Below are positions 1 through 6,221 of a stretch of 19,452 bases of DNA, in pieces. The DNA lies in contig JASLCD010000252.1 in the NCBI GenBank assembly GCA_030146295.1, positions 1 through 19,452 of the forward strand, in the 5' to 3' direction. This DNA is from Chryseobacterium sp. Its GTDB lineage: Bacteria > Bacteroidota > Bacteroidia > Flavobacteriales > Weeksellaceae. Each line of letters opens with the position of its first letter. The stretch's first letter is position 1. The translations under genes were made by a program, and so were the position numbers. The notes beneath the pieces are model-generated. The model was not told where the DNA came from. It worked only from the letters and a program-made list of their open reading frames with translations, and did not search any database.

Positions 1-257
1 ACACCGGAAATGTAAAGAAAACACTTTGGCATCAGCAGTGGTTCAATGTAATGGATCCGGATTTCAATTTGCACCTGGATGTAACGAAAATTGCAGAAGC
101 GTGGATTGTTAAAAAACCAACAGAAGACGGAGAAGTAACAGCTATCGAAGTATTCAACAGTGAAGGAGACTTTATCGTTCAGTTCTTTGGAAAAAGGAAA
201 CCAGGAATTCCTGAGCTTCAGGAGTGGAAGGACCTTGTAGCCGCATTAGAAAAATAA
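1..257 (+). CDS. hmuS: HmuS/ChuS-type hemin-degrading factor, C-terminal end (5' partial)
   Basis: Only the last 84 or so codons are in the window. The reading frame is open from base 3 with no stop upstream, so the gene begins outside. The fragment contains a run of residues typical of the C-terminal repeat of HmuS/ChuS heme-utilisation proteins: W-F-N-V near the start, then FNLHLD, a stretch ending AWIVKKPTEDG, and QFFGKRKPGIPELQEW near the end. Family members act in the cytoplasm and bind or degrade heme taken up by TonB-dependent receptors, releasing iron. A hairpin terminator follows directly, so this is the last gene of its operon. The ChaN-type gene downstream fits a heme/iron theme. 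The family assignment is from recalled conservation; whether this member degrades or only carries heme cannot be seen. Confidence 0.82.
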   Translation, partial: TGNVKKTLWHQQWFNVMDPDFNLHLDVTKIAEAWIVKKPTEDGEVTAIEVFNSEGDFIVQFFGKRKPGIPELQEWKDLVAALEK

Positions 258-276
258 TAATTAGATGATTTGAATG

Positions 277-314
277 AGACCGTTTTGTTTGTAATATTCA
301 AAGCGGTCTTTTTT
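277..314 (+). terminator. Rho-independent terminator after the hemin-degrading factor
   Basis: The arms AGACCG(TTTT) and (AAAG)CGGTCT, at 277-286 and 300-309, can form a 10-bp stem with one G-U pair and a 13-base loop. Five further T follow directly. It lies 20 bases after the stop codon of the hemin-degrading factor and ends that operon before chaN. Confidence 0.85.
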
Positions 315-425
315 ATTTCAGATTTTTACGGACAAAGAATAACGAAAATCAAAAGGCAAGTTTGGCTGCTATCGTATAATGAGTGCCAAAATATTTGTGT
401 AATTTGGGGTTAAATATAAAATAAA

Positions 426-1298
426 ATGAAAAACATTTTCATAGCGATACTGGTTGCCGGTTTCTGTTCTTTGAGGGCGCAGGAATTTAAAGCGTATCAG
501 TTTTATGATAAAAAAGGGAAGGAGGTAAAGACAGATAAACTGGTGAAAGAACTGGCAGATTATGACGTTGTGTTTTTTGGTGAAAATCATAACAGCTCTA
601 TCAATCACTGGCTGCAGCTGAAAATCACAGAAGCTCTGTTTGCTAAAAAAAACGGACAGCTTATTTTGGGGGCTGAAATGTTTGAGAGAGACAACCAGGC
701 TCAGTTAGATCAATATCTAAACGGGAAATTTGATGCAAAAACATTGAAAGATTCTGCCCGTTTATGGAACAACTATACTACAGACTACAAACCTTTGGTA
801 GATTTTGCAAAAAATAAAAAACTGAATTTTATTGCTACCAATATCCCAAGAAGATATGCCTCTCAAACGGCAAAAGAAGGTCTTGAATCTTTAAATAAAT
901 TAAGCGAAAAAGAGAAAACATACATTGCTCAGCTGCCTATCAAAGTAACTTTAGACACTCCGGGATATCAGGAAATGAAAGCCATGATGGGGGATCATGC
1001 TGAAGGAACAAAAGTGATGAACTTTATTTCAGCCCAGGCAACGAAAGATGCTACAATGGCTGAATCTATCCTGAAAAGTTTTCAAACCGGAAAAACATTT
1101 GTTCATTACAACGGAAACTATCACAGCAAAGAATTCGGAGGAATCTATTGGTACATCAAACAGAAAAATCCTAATCTGAAAATGGCAGTGATCTCCGTTT
1201 TTGAATCAGATGATCCTGAATTAAAAGTTCCCTCAAAAGACTATATCCCAACAGATTTTAATCTGATTATTCCGGGAGATATGACAAAGACTTTTTAA
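426..1298 (+). CDS. ChaN-family heme/iron-regulated exported protein
   Basis: A 290-residue exported protein of the ChaN (Cofac_haem_bdg) family. An N-terminal signal peptide covers about residues 1-19, with a likely signal peptidase I site after L-R-A. Cys14 does not sit in a convincing lipobox. The family landmarks are visible: FFGENHNSS at 50-58 (the G-E-x-H element) with His61, LGAEMFERDNQ at 81-91, GDHAEG in the middle, and a late Y-N-G-N-Y-H-S element where relatives have an N-G-x-H motif. Characterised family members bind heme and are iron-regulated. The hemin-degrading gene ends 170 bases upstream, but a terminator separates the two, so they are probably separately transcribed members of one heme-acquisition neighbourhood. 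The start is the only Met ahead of a good signal peptide. Function in this organism is inferred from family only. Confidence 0.8.
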   Translation: MKNIFIAILVAGFCSLRAQEFKAYQFYDKKGKEVKTDKLVKELADYDVVFFGENHNSSINHWLQLKITEALFAKKNGQLILGAEMFERDNQAQLDQYLNGKFDAKTLKDSARLWNNYTTDYKPLVDFAKNKKLNFIATNIPRRYASQTAKEGLESLNKLSEKEKTYIAQLPIKVTLDTPGYQEMKAMMGDHAEGTKVMNFISAQATKDATMAESILKSFQTGKTFVHYNGNYHSKEFGGIYWYIKQKNPNLKMAVISVFESDDPELKVPSKDYIPTDFNLIIPGDMTKTF

Positions 1299-1331
1299 AC
1301 TTTTAAGCGTTTAAGAAAAAGTATTCAACAG

Positions 1332-1358
1332 GAGCGGGCTTTAGCCCGTTCTTTTTTT
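1332..1358 (+). terminator. Terminator after the ChaN-family gene (REP-like GC palindrome)
   Basis: GAGCGGGCT (1332-1340) pairs with AGCCCGTTC (1343-1351), with one G-U pair and a very tight loop. Seven T follow. It sits 33 bases after the stop codon. The core GGGCTTTAGCCC is a palindrome, and a second shorter relative lies at about 1371-1380. Confidence 0.8.
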
Positions 1359-1452
1359 ATCAAAATTCCACCGGCTTTAGCCAAAACCTGAAATCCAGCA
1401 GTAAATTATTCTTAGTATGAATGGAAGTCTGGTCTTTTTGAATAACAATATT

Positions 1453-1460
1453 TACCTTTG
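1453..1460 (+). promoter_or_regulatory. Candidate -7 promoter box (TACCTTTG) for the deformylase-like gene
   Basis: TACCTTTG fits the Bacteroidota -7 consensus TAnnTTTG and lies 17 bases before the ATG at 1478. I do not see a well-spaced -33 TTG: the nearest TTG, at 1438-1440, is only 12 bases away. The call therefore rests on the -7 box alone. Confidence 0.45.
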
Positions 1461-1477
1461 TACCACATTCTAAAAAC

Positions 1478-2107
1478 ATGAAAAAAATATCCGTTCTGCT
1501 CCTCTTTTTTATAGGACTGATCAATGCCCAGAAACTTACTTCCAACGAGATCTCGATTATTAATCAGGGAGATGTAAATACAGCTCTGCCTATTTATCAG
1601 ACTACTGATTCTAATCAGCATAAAACACTGTTGAGTATTTCTTCAGAAATAAACCCTCTGGATTCCCATACTGCGGTTCTGGTAAAAAGGATGAAGGAAT
1701 CTCTTCTTTCTACAGATGGCGGAGTGGGAATTGCTGCCCCTCAGGTGGGGATCAACAGAAAAATTATCTGGGTACAGCGTTTTGATAAAGAAGGAACTCC
1801 TCTGGAGTATTTTATCAATCCGGTCATTCTATGGCGTTCTGATCTTCAGAATCTTGGGCCGGAAGGAGATCTTTCTATTCCTGATTTCAGGGATCAGTTC
1901 TACAGAAGCAAAGTGATTCAGCTGGAGTACGTGGATTTGAAAGGCCAGAAGTATTCGGAGCTTGTGGAGGGCTTCACCGCAGTTATTTTCCAGCATGAGA
2001 TTGACCATCTTTTCGGAATTCTGATCTCTGATAAAAAAGAAAAAGAGAAAAACGATTCCTACAACAAGGTGGATGCCTATCAGAAGAGTGATGTGAACAG
2101 GAGATAG
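1478..2107 (+). CDS. Exported peptide-deformylase-like protein with Cys-to-Asp change in motif 2
   Basis: A 209-residue protein with the peptide deformylase fold signature. Motif 1 is GVGIAAPQ at 82-89. Motif 3 is QHEIDH at 172-177, giving metal ligands His173 and His177 and catalytic Glu174. Motif 2, normally EGCLS with Cys as third metal ligand, reads EGDLS at 129-133, so Asp131 replaces the Cys. Residues 1-17 look like a cleavable signal peptide (basic start, hydrophobic core, L-I-N-A then Gln), which is unusual for an enzyme that normally works on nascent chains at the ribosome. A spacer of about 45 residues separates the signal from the catalytic domain. It could hydrolyse N-formyl or other acyl peptides in the periplasm, use a hard metal through the Asp ligand, or be a non-deformylase paralogue. 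A normal cytoplasmic def gene must exist elsewhere. Family membership is strong; activity is uncertain. Confidence 0.82.
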   Translation: MKKISVLLLFFIGLINAQKLTSNEISIINQGDVNTALPIYQTTDSNQHKTLLSISSEINPLDSHTAVLVKRMKESLLSTDGGVGIAAPQVGINRKIIWVQRFDKEGTPLEYFINPVILWRSDLQNLGPEGDLSIPDFRDQFYRSKVIQLEYVDLKGQKYSELVEGFTAVIFQHEIDHLFGILISDKKEKEKNDSYNKVDAYQKSDVNRR

Positions 2108-2129
2108 ATTTCAGATAATAAGTTTACAT

Positions 2130-2155
2130 AAAAAAGATAACACGGTATAGTGCTA
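2130..2155 (-). terminator. Probable terminator of the chitinase gene
   Basis: Read on the minus strand, TAGCAC and GTGTTA (2150-2155 and 2138-2143) form a 6-bp stem with one G-U pair and a 6-base loop. TCTTTTTT follows. The stem starts at the chitinase stop codon. It is short and AT-rich, so moderate confidence. Confidence 0.45.
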
Positions 2156-3043
2156 ATTACCAAATGGTTTTTGAGTACTGCAGGTAATATTTTTTCCGGG
2201 ATTCACTCCAAAATATGTACAAAAGTAGCGGTAGTATTCATAACGGTGTTCTGTTTTGGGTTGTGTGGCAGATTGCCCGCATTCAATACCGCCGTTAATG
2301 ATATTTACAGTAGTACCAAAACCAACGGTTCTTCCGCTTTCTATATCCTTTTCAGTGGGCTGCCATTTTCCGGTCATCACATCATGGCAAGAAGGTTTAG
2401 GGGGTTGAGGTGTCATCCAGAACCAGATGGCAGAAGCAAAAGATACAACATTGTTATTGGCCAGAAGTCCGGGATTTTTTAAAAGTATATTTTTATCACC
2501 AAACCAGGCTTCACTAAATTGTCCGTAGTTGTAATTCCAGCTCAGCTGTTTAGGACCACGGCCGTAATAAGTTTGTCCTGCTACAGGAGGGTAGCTGACC
2601 TTAGAAGCATCGGAATAATTATTCTCATTTCCCTTATTATTTTCTTCAATAAAATAAAGACCCCATTTATAATAACCTCCCGGAGCATTATCCCAGCCGC
2701 CACTCGTTTCCTGAGCAATATTGGCCAAAAATGCAGAGAGCTCTCTCTTCTGATCTTCCGGTGTTCCTTCATTCAAAAAAAGCGGGAAGTGGGCCGTCGC
2801 TTGTATAAACGCCTGATAAGAATAAAAGTCTTTGTGGCTGCTGTCTTTTCCCTGGATATTATTCCTGTTGGGGAATAGCAAATTCCAGGTTTTAGCATCT
2901 ATAAGTCGGGTAATATGCTCCGCTATTTTAGGATCATTAACCTGTTGCAAAGGTTTATTTTCTTGACTTTTTTGTGCATAATATTGGTTGCAAGAAGCCA
3001 AAATAAGTCCTAAATAAACGGTTACGATTGGTAGTGTTTTCAT
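2153..3043 (-). CDS. Glycoside hydrolase family 19 chitinase, lipoprotein
   Basis: A 296-residue family 19 endochitinase that should cleave beta-1,4 linkages of chitin or chito-oligosaccharides by inversion. The N-terminus ends in the lipobox L-A-S-C with Cys18 as the lipidated residue, so the enzyme is probably anchored on the cell envelope. The catalytic domain starts around residue 70. FYSYQAFIQA (73-82) fits the family signature. QETSGGW has Glu112 as the likely general acid, and Glu134 lies 22 residues on, the same spacing as I recall for barley chitinase Glu67/Glu89. YYGRGPKQLSWNYNYG (159-174) is the substrate-cleft motif, and WFWMTPQPPKPSCHDV (207-222) is also typical. The catalytic Glu is preceded by Gln rather than the usual His. 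No carbohydrate-binding module is visible. The gene is monocistronic and convergent with the deformylase-like gene. Confidence 0.92.
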   Translation of the reverse strand: MKTLPIVTVYLGLILASCNQYYAQKSQENKPLQQVNDPKIAEHITRLIDAKTWNLLFPNRNNIQGKDSSHKDFYSYQAFIQATAHFPLFLNEGTPEDQKRELSAFLANIAQETSGGWDNAPGGYYKWGLYFIEENNKGNENNYSDASKVSYPPVAGQTYYGRGPKQLSWNYNYGQFSEAWFGDKNILLKNPGLLANNNVVSFASAIWFWMTPQPPKPSCHDVMTGKWQPTEKDIESGRTVGFGTTVNIINGGIECGQSATQPKTEHRYEYYRYFCTYFGVNPGKNITCSTQKPFGN

Positions 3044-3199
3044 TATTTATATATTGGGTTTCTTCCTTTGTTAAACAATTAAATAGATGGCTATTCTGAA
3101 TAACCTGCCGATTTTATAAGCTTTTATAGCTTGTGACAAGAAATTTTACACTATAAATATATACAATTCAGATCTCTTTATGGATCAGCTGCCTCAAAT

Positions 3200-3234
3200 A
3201 AAAAGGAGCTGTTTCCATGGAAACAGCTCCTTTC
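3200..3234 (-). terminator. Perfect-palindrome terminator of the ohr operon
   Basis: A perfect inverted repeat with arms AAAGGAGCTGTTTCC and GGAAACAGCTCCTTT (3202-3216 and 3219-3233) around the two bases AT. On the minus strand it is followed by more T. It lies 28 bases after the ohr stop codon. Being nearly symmetric it may also stop transcription from the other side. Confidence 0.88.
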
Positions 3235-3261
3235 GTTATAACTATGCTTAAAAAAATTGGA

Positions 3262-3687
3262 TTAATTGTTGTTGGTTACAGAAAGTTTCACCTCCATATT
3301 ATTTCTCGTAGCATTAGAATAAGGACAGATCTGGTGCGCTTTTTCGGTCAGAGCCTGGGCTTCTTCAATAGAAACTCCCGGAATATTGACATCCAGTTCT
3401 GCTGCCAGTCCGAAACCTCCATTCTCAAGCTGTCCTATGCTTACCTTTGCCGTAACTGTTGTTTCCCCGGTCTTTACTTTAGAAAGGCTGATTACTCTGT
3501 TCAGAGCACTGTCGAAACATGCAGAATATCCCGCTGCGAAGAGCATTTCAGGATTGGCAAAGTCATCATTGGCCCCTCCTAAACCTTTTGGCATTCTTAC
3601 ATCAAGATCCAACACTCCGTTTTCACTCTTTACATGTCCGTTTCTGCCTCCCTGAGCAGTAACCTGGGTTGTATATAATGTTTTCAT
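3262..3687 (-). CDS. ohr: Organic hydroperoxide resistance protein Ohr (OsmC/Ohr family)
   Basis: A 141-residue thiol peroxidase that reduces organic and fatty-acid hydroperoxides, usually with lipoylated proteins as reductant. All four catalytic residues known from Pseudomonas Ohr (Arg18, Glu50, Cys60, Cys124) are present with a constant offset of three: Arg15 in GGRNG, Glu47 in ANPEMLFAAGY, Cys57 in YSACFDSAL, and Cys121 in HQICPYSNATR. Length is that of the family. The ATG directly abuts the stop codon of ohrR upstream (TAA then ATG reading 5' to 3', no gap), so translation is coupled. It is the last gene of the nitroreductase-ohrR-ohr operon and is followed by a strong terminator. The two-cysteine pattern with C-P-Y-S-N-A separates Ohr from OsmC. 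Confidence 0.95.
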   Translation of the reverse strand: MKTLYTTQVTAQGGRNGHVKSENGVLDLDVRMPKGLGGANDDFANPEMLFAAGYSACFDSALNRVISLSKVKTGETTVTAKVSIGQLENGGFGLAAELDVNIPGVSIEEAQALTEKAHQICPYSNATRNNMEVKLSVTNNN

Positions 3688-4122
3688 TTATTTTTCTATT
3701 TTGTTTAATATTTTTAGGACGGTGTCCTTAAGGTGCAGCAGCTCTTCCGGCTGTATTCCCAGTCTTTCCTGGATTCTACCCGGAATTGCACATGCTTTTT
3801 GCTGAAGCTGTCTTCCAGCTTCATCTAAAAATACTTCAACCACTCTTTCGTCCTCTTTTTTTCTTCTTCGGATGATAAATCCTTTAGACTCCAGTCTTTT
3901 CAGAAGAGGTGTTAAAGTACCGCTGTCCAGGAACAGTTTCTCCCCGATATGGGATACTGTAAGTCCGTCCTCTTCCCATAATATCATCATCACAAGATAC
4001 TGCGGATAGGTTATGTCAAGCTCATCAAGGAAAGGACGGTAAAGCCCTGTAATCTCTTTGGCAATGACATAAAGCGGGAAGCAGATCTGGTTTTCTAATT
4101 TGGGTGTTTTCGGATTTTCCAT
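3688..4122 (-). CDS. ohrR: MarR-family peroxide-sensing repressor OhrR
   Basis: A 144-residue MarR-type winged-helix regulator. The reactive Cys that defines OhrR is near the N-terminus (Cys14 in NQICFPLYVIAKE), matching Cys15 of Bacillus OhrR. A second Cys at 111 could make this a two-cysteine OhrR forming a disulphide on oxidation, as in Xanthomonas. The DNA-recognition helix region is around residues 54-80 (LTVSHIGEKLFLDSGTLTPLLKRLESKGF), followed by the wing with R-R-R-K-K-E-D-E-R at 85-93. It sits between the nitroreductase (31-base gap) and ohr (no gap). The operon promoter carries a palindrome of the OhrR-box type, so autoregulation with release by organic hydroperoxides is the natural model. 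Confidence 0.92.
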   Translation of the reverse strand: MENPKTPKLENQICFPLYVIAKEITGLYRPFLDELDITYPQYLVMMILWEEDGLTVSHIGEKLFLDSGTLTPLLKRLESKGFIIRRRKKEDERVVEVFLDEAGRQLQQKACAIPGRIQERLGIQPEELLHLKDTVLKILNKIEK

Positions 4123-4153
4123 AAGTTTGAGTACGAAAGATTCGATGAAGGTA

Positions 4154-4786
4154 TTACTTTTTTATGATAAATTCATCCATTGGAATTCTGACTTTTTTCA
4201 TAGAAGACAGCCAGTCGTTGGTTTCGTCACGGTATCCAAGATATAAAAGACTTACACTTTTCAGTCCTAATTCTTTTAGTCCCAGTACTTCATCCACTAC
4301 AGCATTGCTGAAACCTTCTGCCGGAGTACTGTCGATTTTAAGTTCTGCAGCCTGTGCCAGAGCAATCCCTAATGCGATATAAGTCTGGCGGGCAGTGTGT
4401 GCAAAATGCTCGTCAGGAGTCTGTGCACCATACATTTCTTTAATTTTATCGGTATAGCTTCCGAAACGGCCTCTTGGAAGATCTCTTACATCAGTATGAT
4501 AATCGTAAACTTTGTCAATTTTTTCATTAGAATAGCTGTCCCATGCTGCAAAAACCAAAACGTGAGAAGAATCTCTCATGACTTCGGGATTCAAAGCTCC
4601 GGCTACCATTTTCTCTTTCAGTTCCTGATTTTCCACTACAATGATTCGGAATGGTTGTAATCCCGATGAAGTAGGAGCCAGCCTTGCTGATTCTAAAATA
4701 GTAGTAAGGTCTTCCTGTGAAATTTTTTTAGTGGGATCATATGCTTTTACAGCATGTCTCCAGTTTAGATCTTCTATTAATGACAT
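4154..4786 (-). CDS. FMN-dependent NAD(P)H nitroreductase (NfsB-like)
   Basis: A 210-residue nitroreductase-fold flavoprotein, cytoplasmic, reducing nitro-aromatics, quinones or similar acceptors with NAD(P)H. FMN-phosphate contacts are expected from WRHAVKAYDP (9-18) and TSSGLQPF (39-46), both typical of NfsB-like enzymes. The C-terminal half holds the AALGLALAQAAEL-like helix (here ALGIALAQAAELKIDSTPAEG) and an L-L-Y-L-G-Y-R strand. It is the first gene of the operon with ohrR and ohr and lies directly behind the OhrR-type operator. It is therefore probably induced by organic hydroperoxides, perhaps to reduce quinone or carbonyl products of lipid peroxidation; that role is inference. The natural substrate cannot be read from sequence. 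Confidence 0.9.
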   Translation of the reverse strand: MSLIEDLNWRHAVKAYDPTKKISQEDLTTILESARLAPTSSGLQPFRIIVVENQELKEKMVAGALNPEVMRDSSHVLVFAAWDSYSNEKIDKVYDYHTDVRDLPRGRFGSYTDKIKEMYGAQTPDEHFAHTARQTYIALGIALAQAAELKIDSTPAEGFSNAVVDEVLGLKELGLKSVSLLYLGYRDETNDWLSSMKKVRIPMDEFIIKK

Positions 4787-4863
4787 TTTTTCTGTTTTTA
4801 AATTAAACTGCTTGGTGTTTGTCTAACTTCTGTGTTTTCTTATTTTGAAGTAGAACAACACTG

Positions 4864-4893
4864 CAAATATACACCCAATTAAATTGTGTGCAA
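4864..4893 (-). promoter_or_regulatory. Promoter of the nitroreductase-ohrR-ohr operon
   Basis: On the minus strand, TTG (4893-4891), 19 bases, then TATATTTG (4871-4864). This is an essentially perfect Bacteroidota housekeeping promoter (TTG, N19-21, TAnnTTTG). Transcription should start near 4857, about 70 bases before the ATG of the nitroreductase. Confidence 0.85.
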
Positions 4894-4900
4894 TTTAATT
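4877..4900. promoter_or_regulatory. OhrR-box-like operator palindrome
   Basis: A perfect 10-bp inverted repeat, AATTAAATTG and CAATTTAATT, separated by TGTG. The half-site CAATTTAATT resembles the known OhrR/MarR operators of other bacteria, which contain CAATTAAATTG-type palindromes. It begins just upstream of the -33 TTG and fills most of the spacer before the -7 box, so a bound dimer would block RNA polymerase. OhrR is encoded as the second gene of the operon, consistent with negative autoregulation. Confidence 0.8.
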
Positions 4901-5059
4901 TTGAAAGATTTTATTGATGAAGATTATTGATAAAGTTAAAAAGACGGAAAATAAATGTTCTTTTTTGAACTTTTTCGATTTTACTTATTTTCACACGATT
5001 CGGATTTTTTAAGAGGGCTTCTATTCCAATCTTTGTCCTATCATTTTAAACTAAAAACA

Positions 5060-5812
5060 ATGCAGAGATTTAAAAACAAAACTGCTTTAATTACAGGTGG
5101 AACCAATGGAATGGGGTTCGTTACCGCAAAGAAATTCATTGAAGAGGGAGGATCAGTGGTGATCACGGGAAGAAGTGAAGAAACCGTGAGTATTGCCTTG
5201 GAGAAACTCGGAGAACAGGCTTTTGGAATTGTTTCGAATGCCGGAAATATGAACGACCTGATGAACCTGCAACAGGAAGTCCGAAAGTATACTGAATATA
5301 TTGATCTGGTCTTTGCTAATGCAGGATACGGAAGATTTGCTCCTGTGGAATATGTAGATGAAAACCAGTTTGACGAACTCTTCAATATGCTCGTGAAAGG
5401 TCCGTTTTTCACAGTACAGCAGCTATTGCCATTGATGAAAAACGGAAGTTCAGTTATTTTCAATACTTCAGTGGCTACGGATATTGCTATGCATAATTTT
5501 TCAGTGTATTCTGCAGCGAAGTCAGCAGTACAGTCCTTCATCAAAACGTTTGCGGTAGAGCTTACAGAACGTGGTATTCGTGTGAATGGGGTGAGTCCCG
5601 GGCATATTAAAACCAATATTTTTAACAATACAGGGTTAACCGGAGCACAGATTGAAAATGCTATTGATGAGATTATCCCTACAATCCCTTTTAAAAGACA
5701 GGGTGAACCTTCAGAAATAGCCAGTGTGGTTCTGTTTCTTGCCTCAGAAGAGGCCTCCTATATTCATGGGGCTGAAATAAAAGTAGATGCCGGGATTTCT
5801 GTAATCAGATAA
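5060..5812 (+). CDS. Short-chain dehydrogenase/reductase (SDR), NADP(H)-preferring
   Basis: A 250-residue classical SDR with a Rossmann fold. The dinucleotide motif is TGGTNGMG (12-19), followed by Gly-Arg after the second strand (37-38), where Arg usually favours NADPH. NAG is at 87-89, catalytic Ser137 in FNTSVA, and Tyr150-x3-Lys154 in VYSAAK. The C-terminal E-I-A-S-V-V-L-F-L-A-S-E-E and the Gly-Ala-Glu-Ile-x-Val-Asp-Ala-Gly ending are typical of FabG-like SDRs. The ATG at 5060 is chosen over one at 4955 because the upstream 35 residues have no SDR character and the glycine motif normally lies about 10 residues from the start. It is transcribed divergently from the nitroreductase operon. 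Substrate unknown. Confidence 0.92.
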   Translation: MQRFKNKTALITGGTNGMGFVTAKKFIEEGGSVVITGRSEETVSIALEKLGEQAFGIVSNAGNMNDLMNLQQEVRKYTEYIDLVFANAGYGRFAPVEYVDENQFDELFNMLVKGPFFTVQQLLPLMKNGSSVIFNTSVATDIAMHNFSVYSAAKSAVQSFIKTFAVELTERGIRVNGVSPGHIKTNIFNNTGLTGAQIENAIDEIIPTIPFKRQGEPSEIASVVLFLASEEASYIHGAEIKVDAGISVIR

Positions 5813-5841
5813 CGGCGGGCTGCCTTAGTGCATGTCAGAAA

Positions 5842-6153
5842 TTATTTAACCTCTTTTATTTCTTTAATGATATTGGTTTTATTTTCAATACCAATAGTAT
5901 AGGTCTTATTTTTCTTAAAGCTTTGGGTTGCTTTTTCCATAAGGGTTTTGTACTCCGGTGATTTTTTTGAGATGTAAAAAACCTGAGCACTGATTCCTAT
6001 AGAAACACGTACCACTTCATCCGGTTTGTCGGGATCTTCGGTGATGTTTGAAATTGTGGCATTATTATACCAGGTTAAATTCTGTGAACTGGAATTACCG
6101 GAACAGGATGTGATCATAATAAAAAGTAATAATAAATAGGACCAGGCTTTCAT
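5842..6153 (-). CDS. Small lipoprotein resembling the protein-glutaminase pro-region
   Basis: A 103-residue protein with a signal peptide and lipobox ending I-T-S-C (Cys17). Residues about 49-99 resemble residues 60-109 of the neighbouring protein-glutaminase pro-region. R-VSIGISAQVFYI parallels K-VSFMVSAQPYQI, then comes a helix-like stretch, then a strand YTIGIENKTNIIKEI that parallels VHIFLKANSNEIAKV. By eye this needs a one-residue shift between the two blocks and gives roughly ten identities, concentrated in VS, SAQ and the N/I positions. There is no catalytic domain. It starts 68 bases after the glutaminase stop, on the same strand, behind a hairpin and without a clear promoter of its own, so it is probably expressed by read-through. 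A stand-alone pro-domain could inhibit, fold or retain the enzyme; this is inference. It may also be a small relative of unknown function. Confidence 0.75.
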   Translation of the reverse strand: MKAWSYLLLLFIMITSCSGNSSSQNLTWYNNATISNITEDPDKPDEVVRVSIGISAQVFYISKKSPEYKTLMEKATQSFKKNKTYTIGIENKTNIIKEIKEVK

Positions 6154-6171
6154 AGCAAAAAAGTATTAAGT

Positions 6172-6209
6172 AAAAAGGCTCCTGCAATATAACAATAATT
6201 GCAGGAGCC
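6172..6209 (-). terminator. Hairpin terminator between protein-glutaminase and the small lipoprotein
   Basis: On the minus strand, GGCTCCTGCAAT and ATTGCAGGAGCC (6198-6209 and 6177-6188) form a perfect 12-bp stem with a 9-base loop, followed by TTTTT. It lies 12 bases after the glutaminase stop. Because no promoter is evident between it and the downstream ATG, it may terminate only partly and reduce expression of the lipoprotein relative to the enzyme. Confidence 0.85.
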
Positions 6210-6221
6210 CTCTATATTGAG

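Noticed and set aside
2150..2482. Plus-strand ORF of 110 codons opposite the chitinase, and similar ORFs opposite ohr, trpE and others
   Set aside because: They are antisense shadows of well-supported genes and show no protein family features.
4955..5059. A 35-residue hydrophobic extension of the SDR, which could suggest a membrane anchor
   Set aside because: It is Phe-rich because of T-rich non-coding DNA. The conserved glycine motif is correctly spaced from the ATG at 5060.
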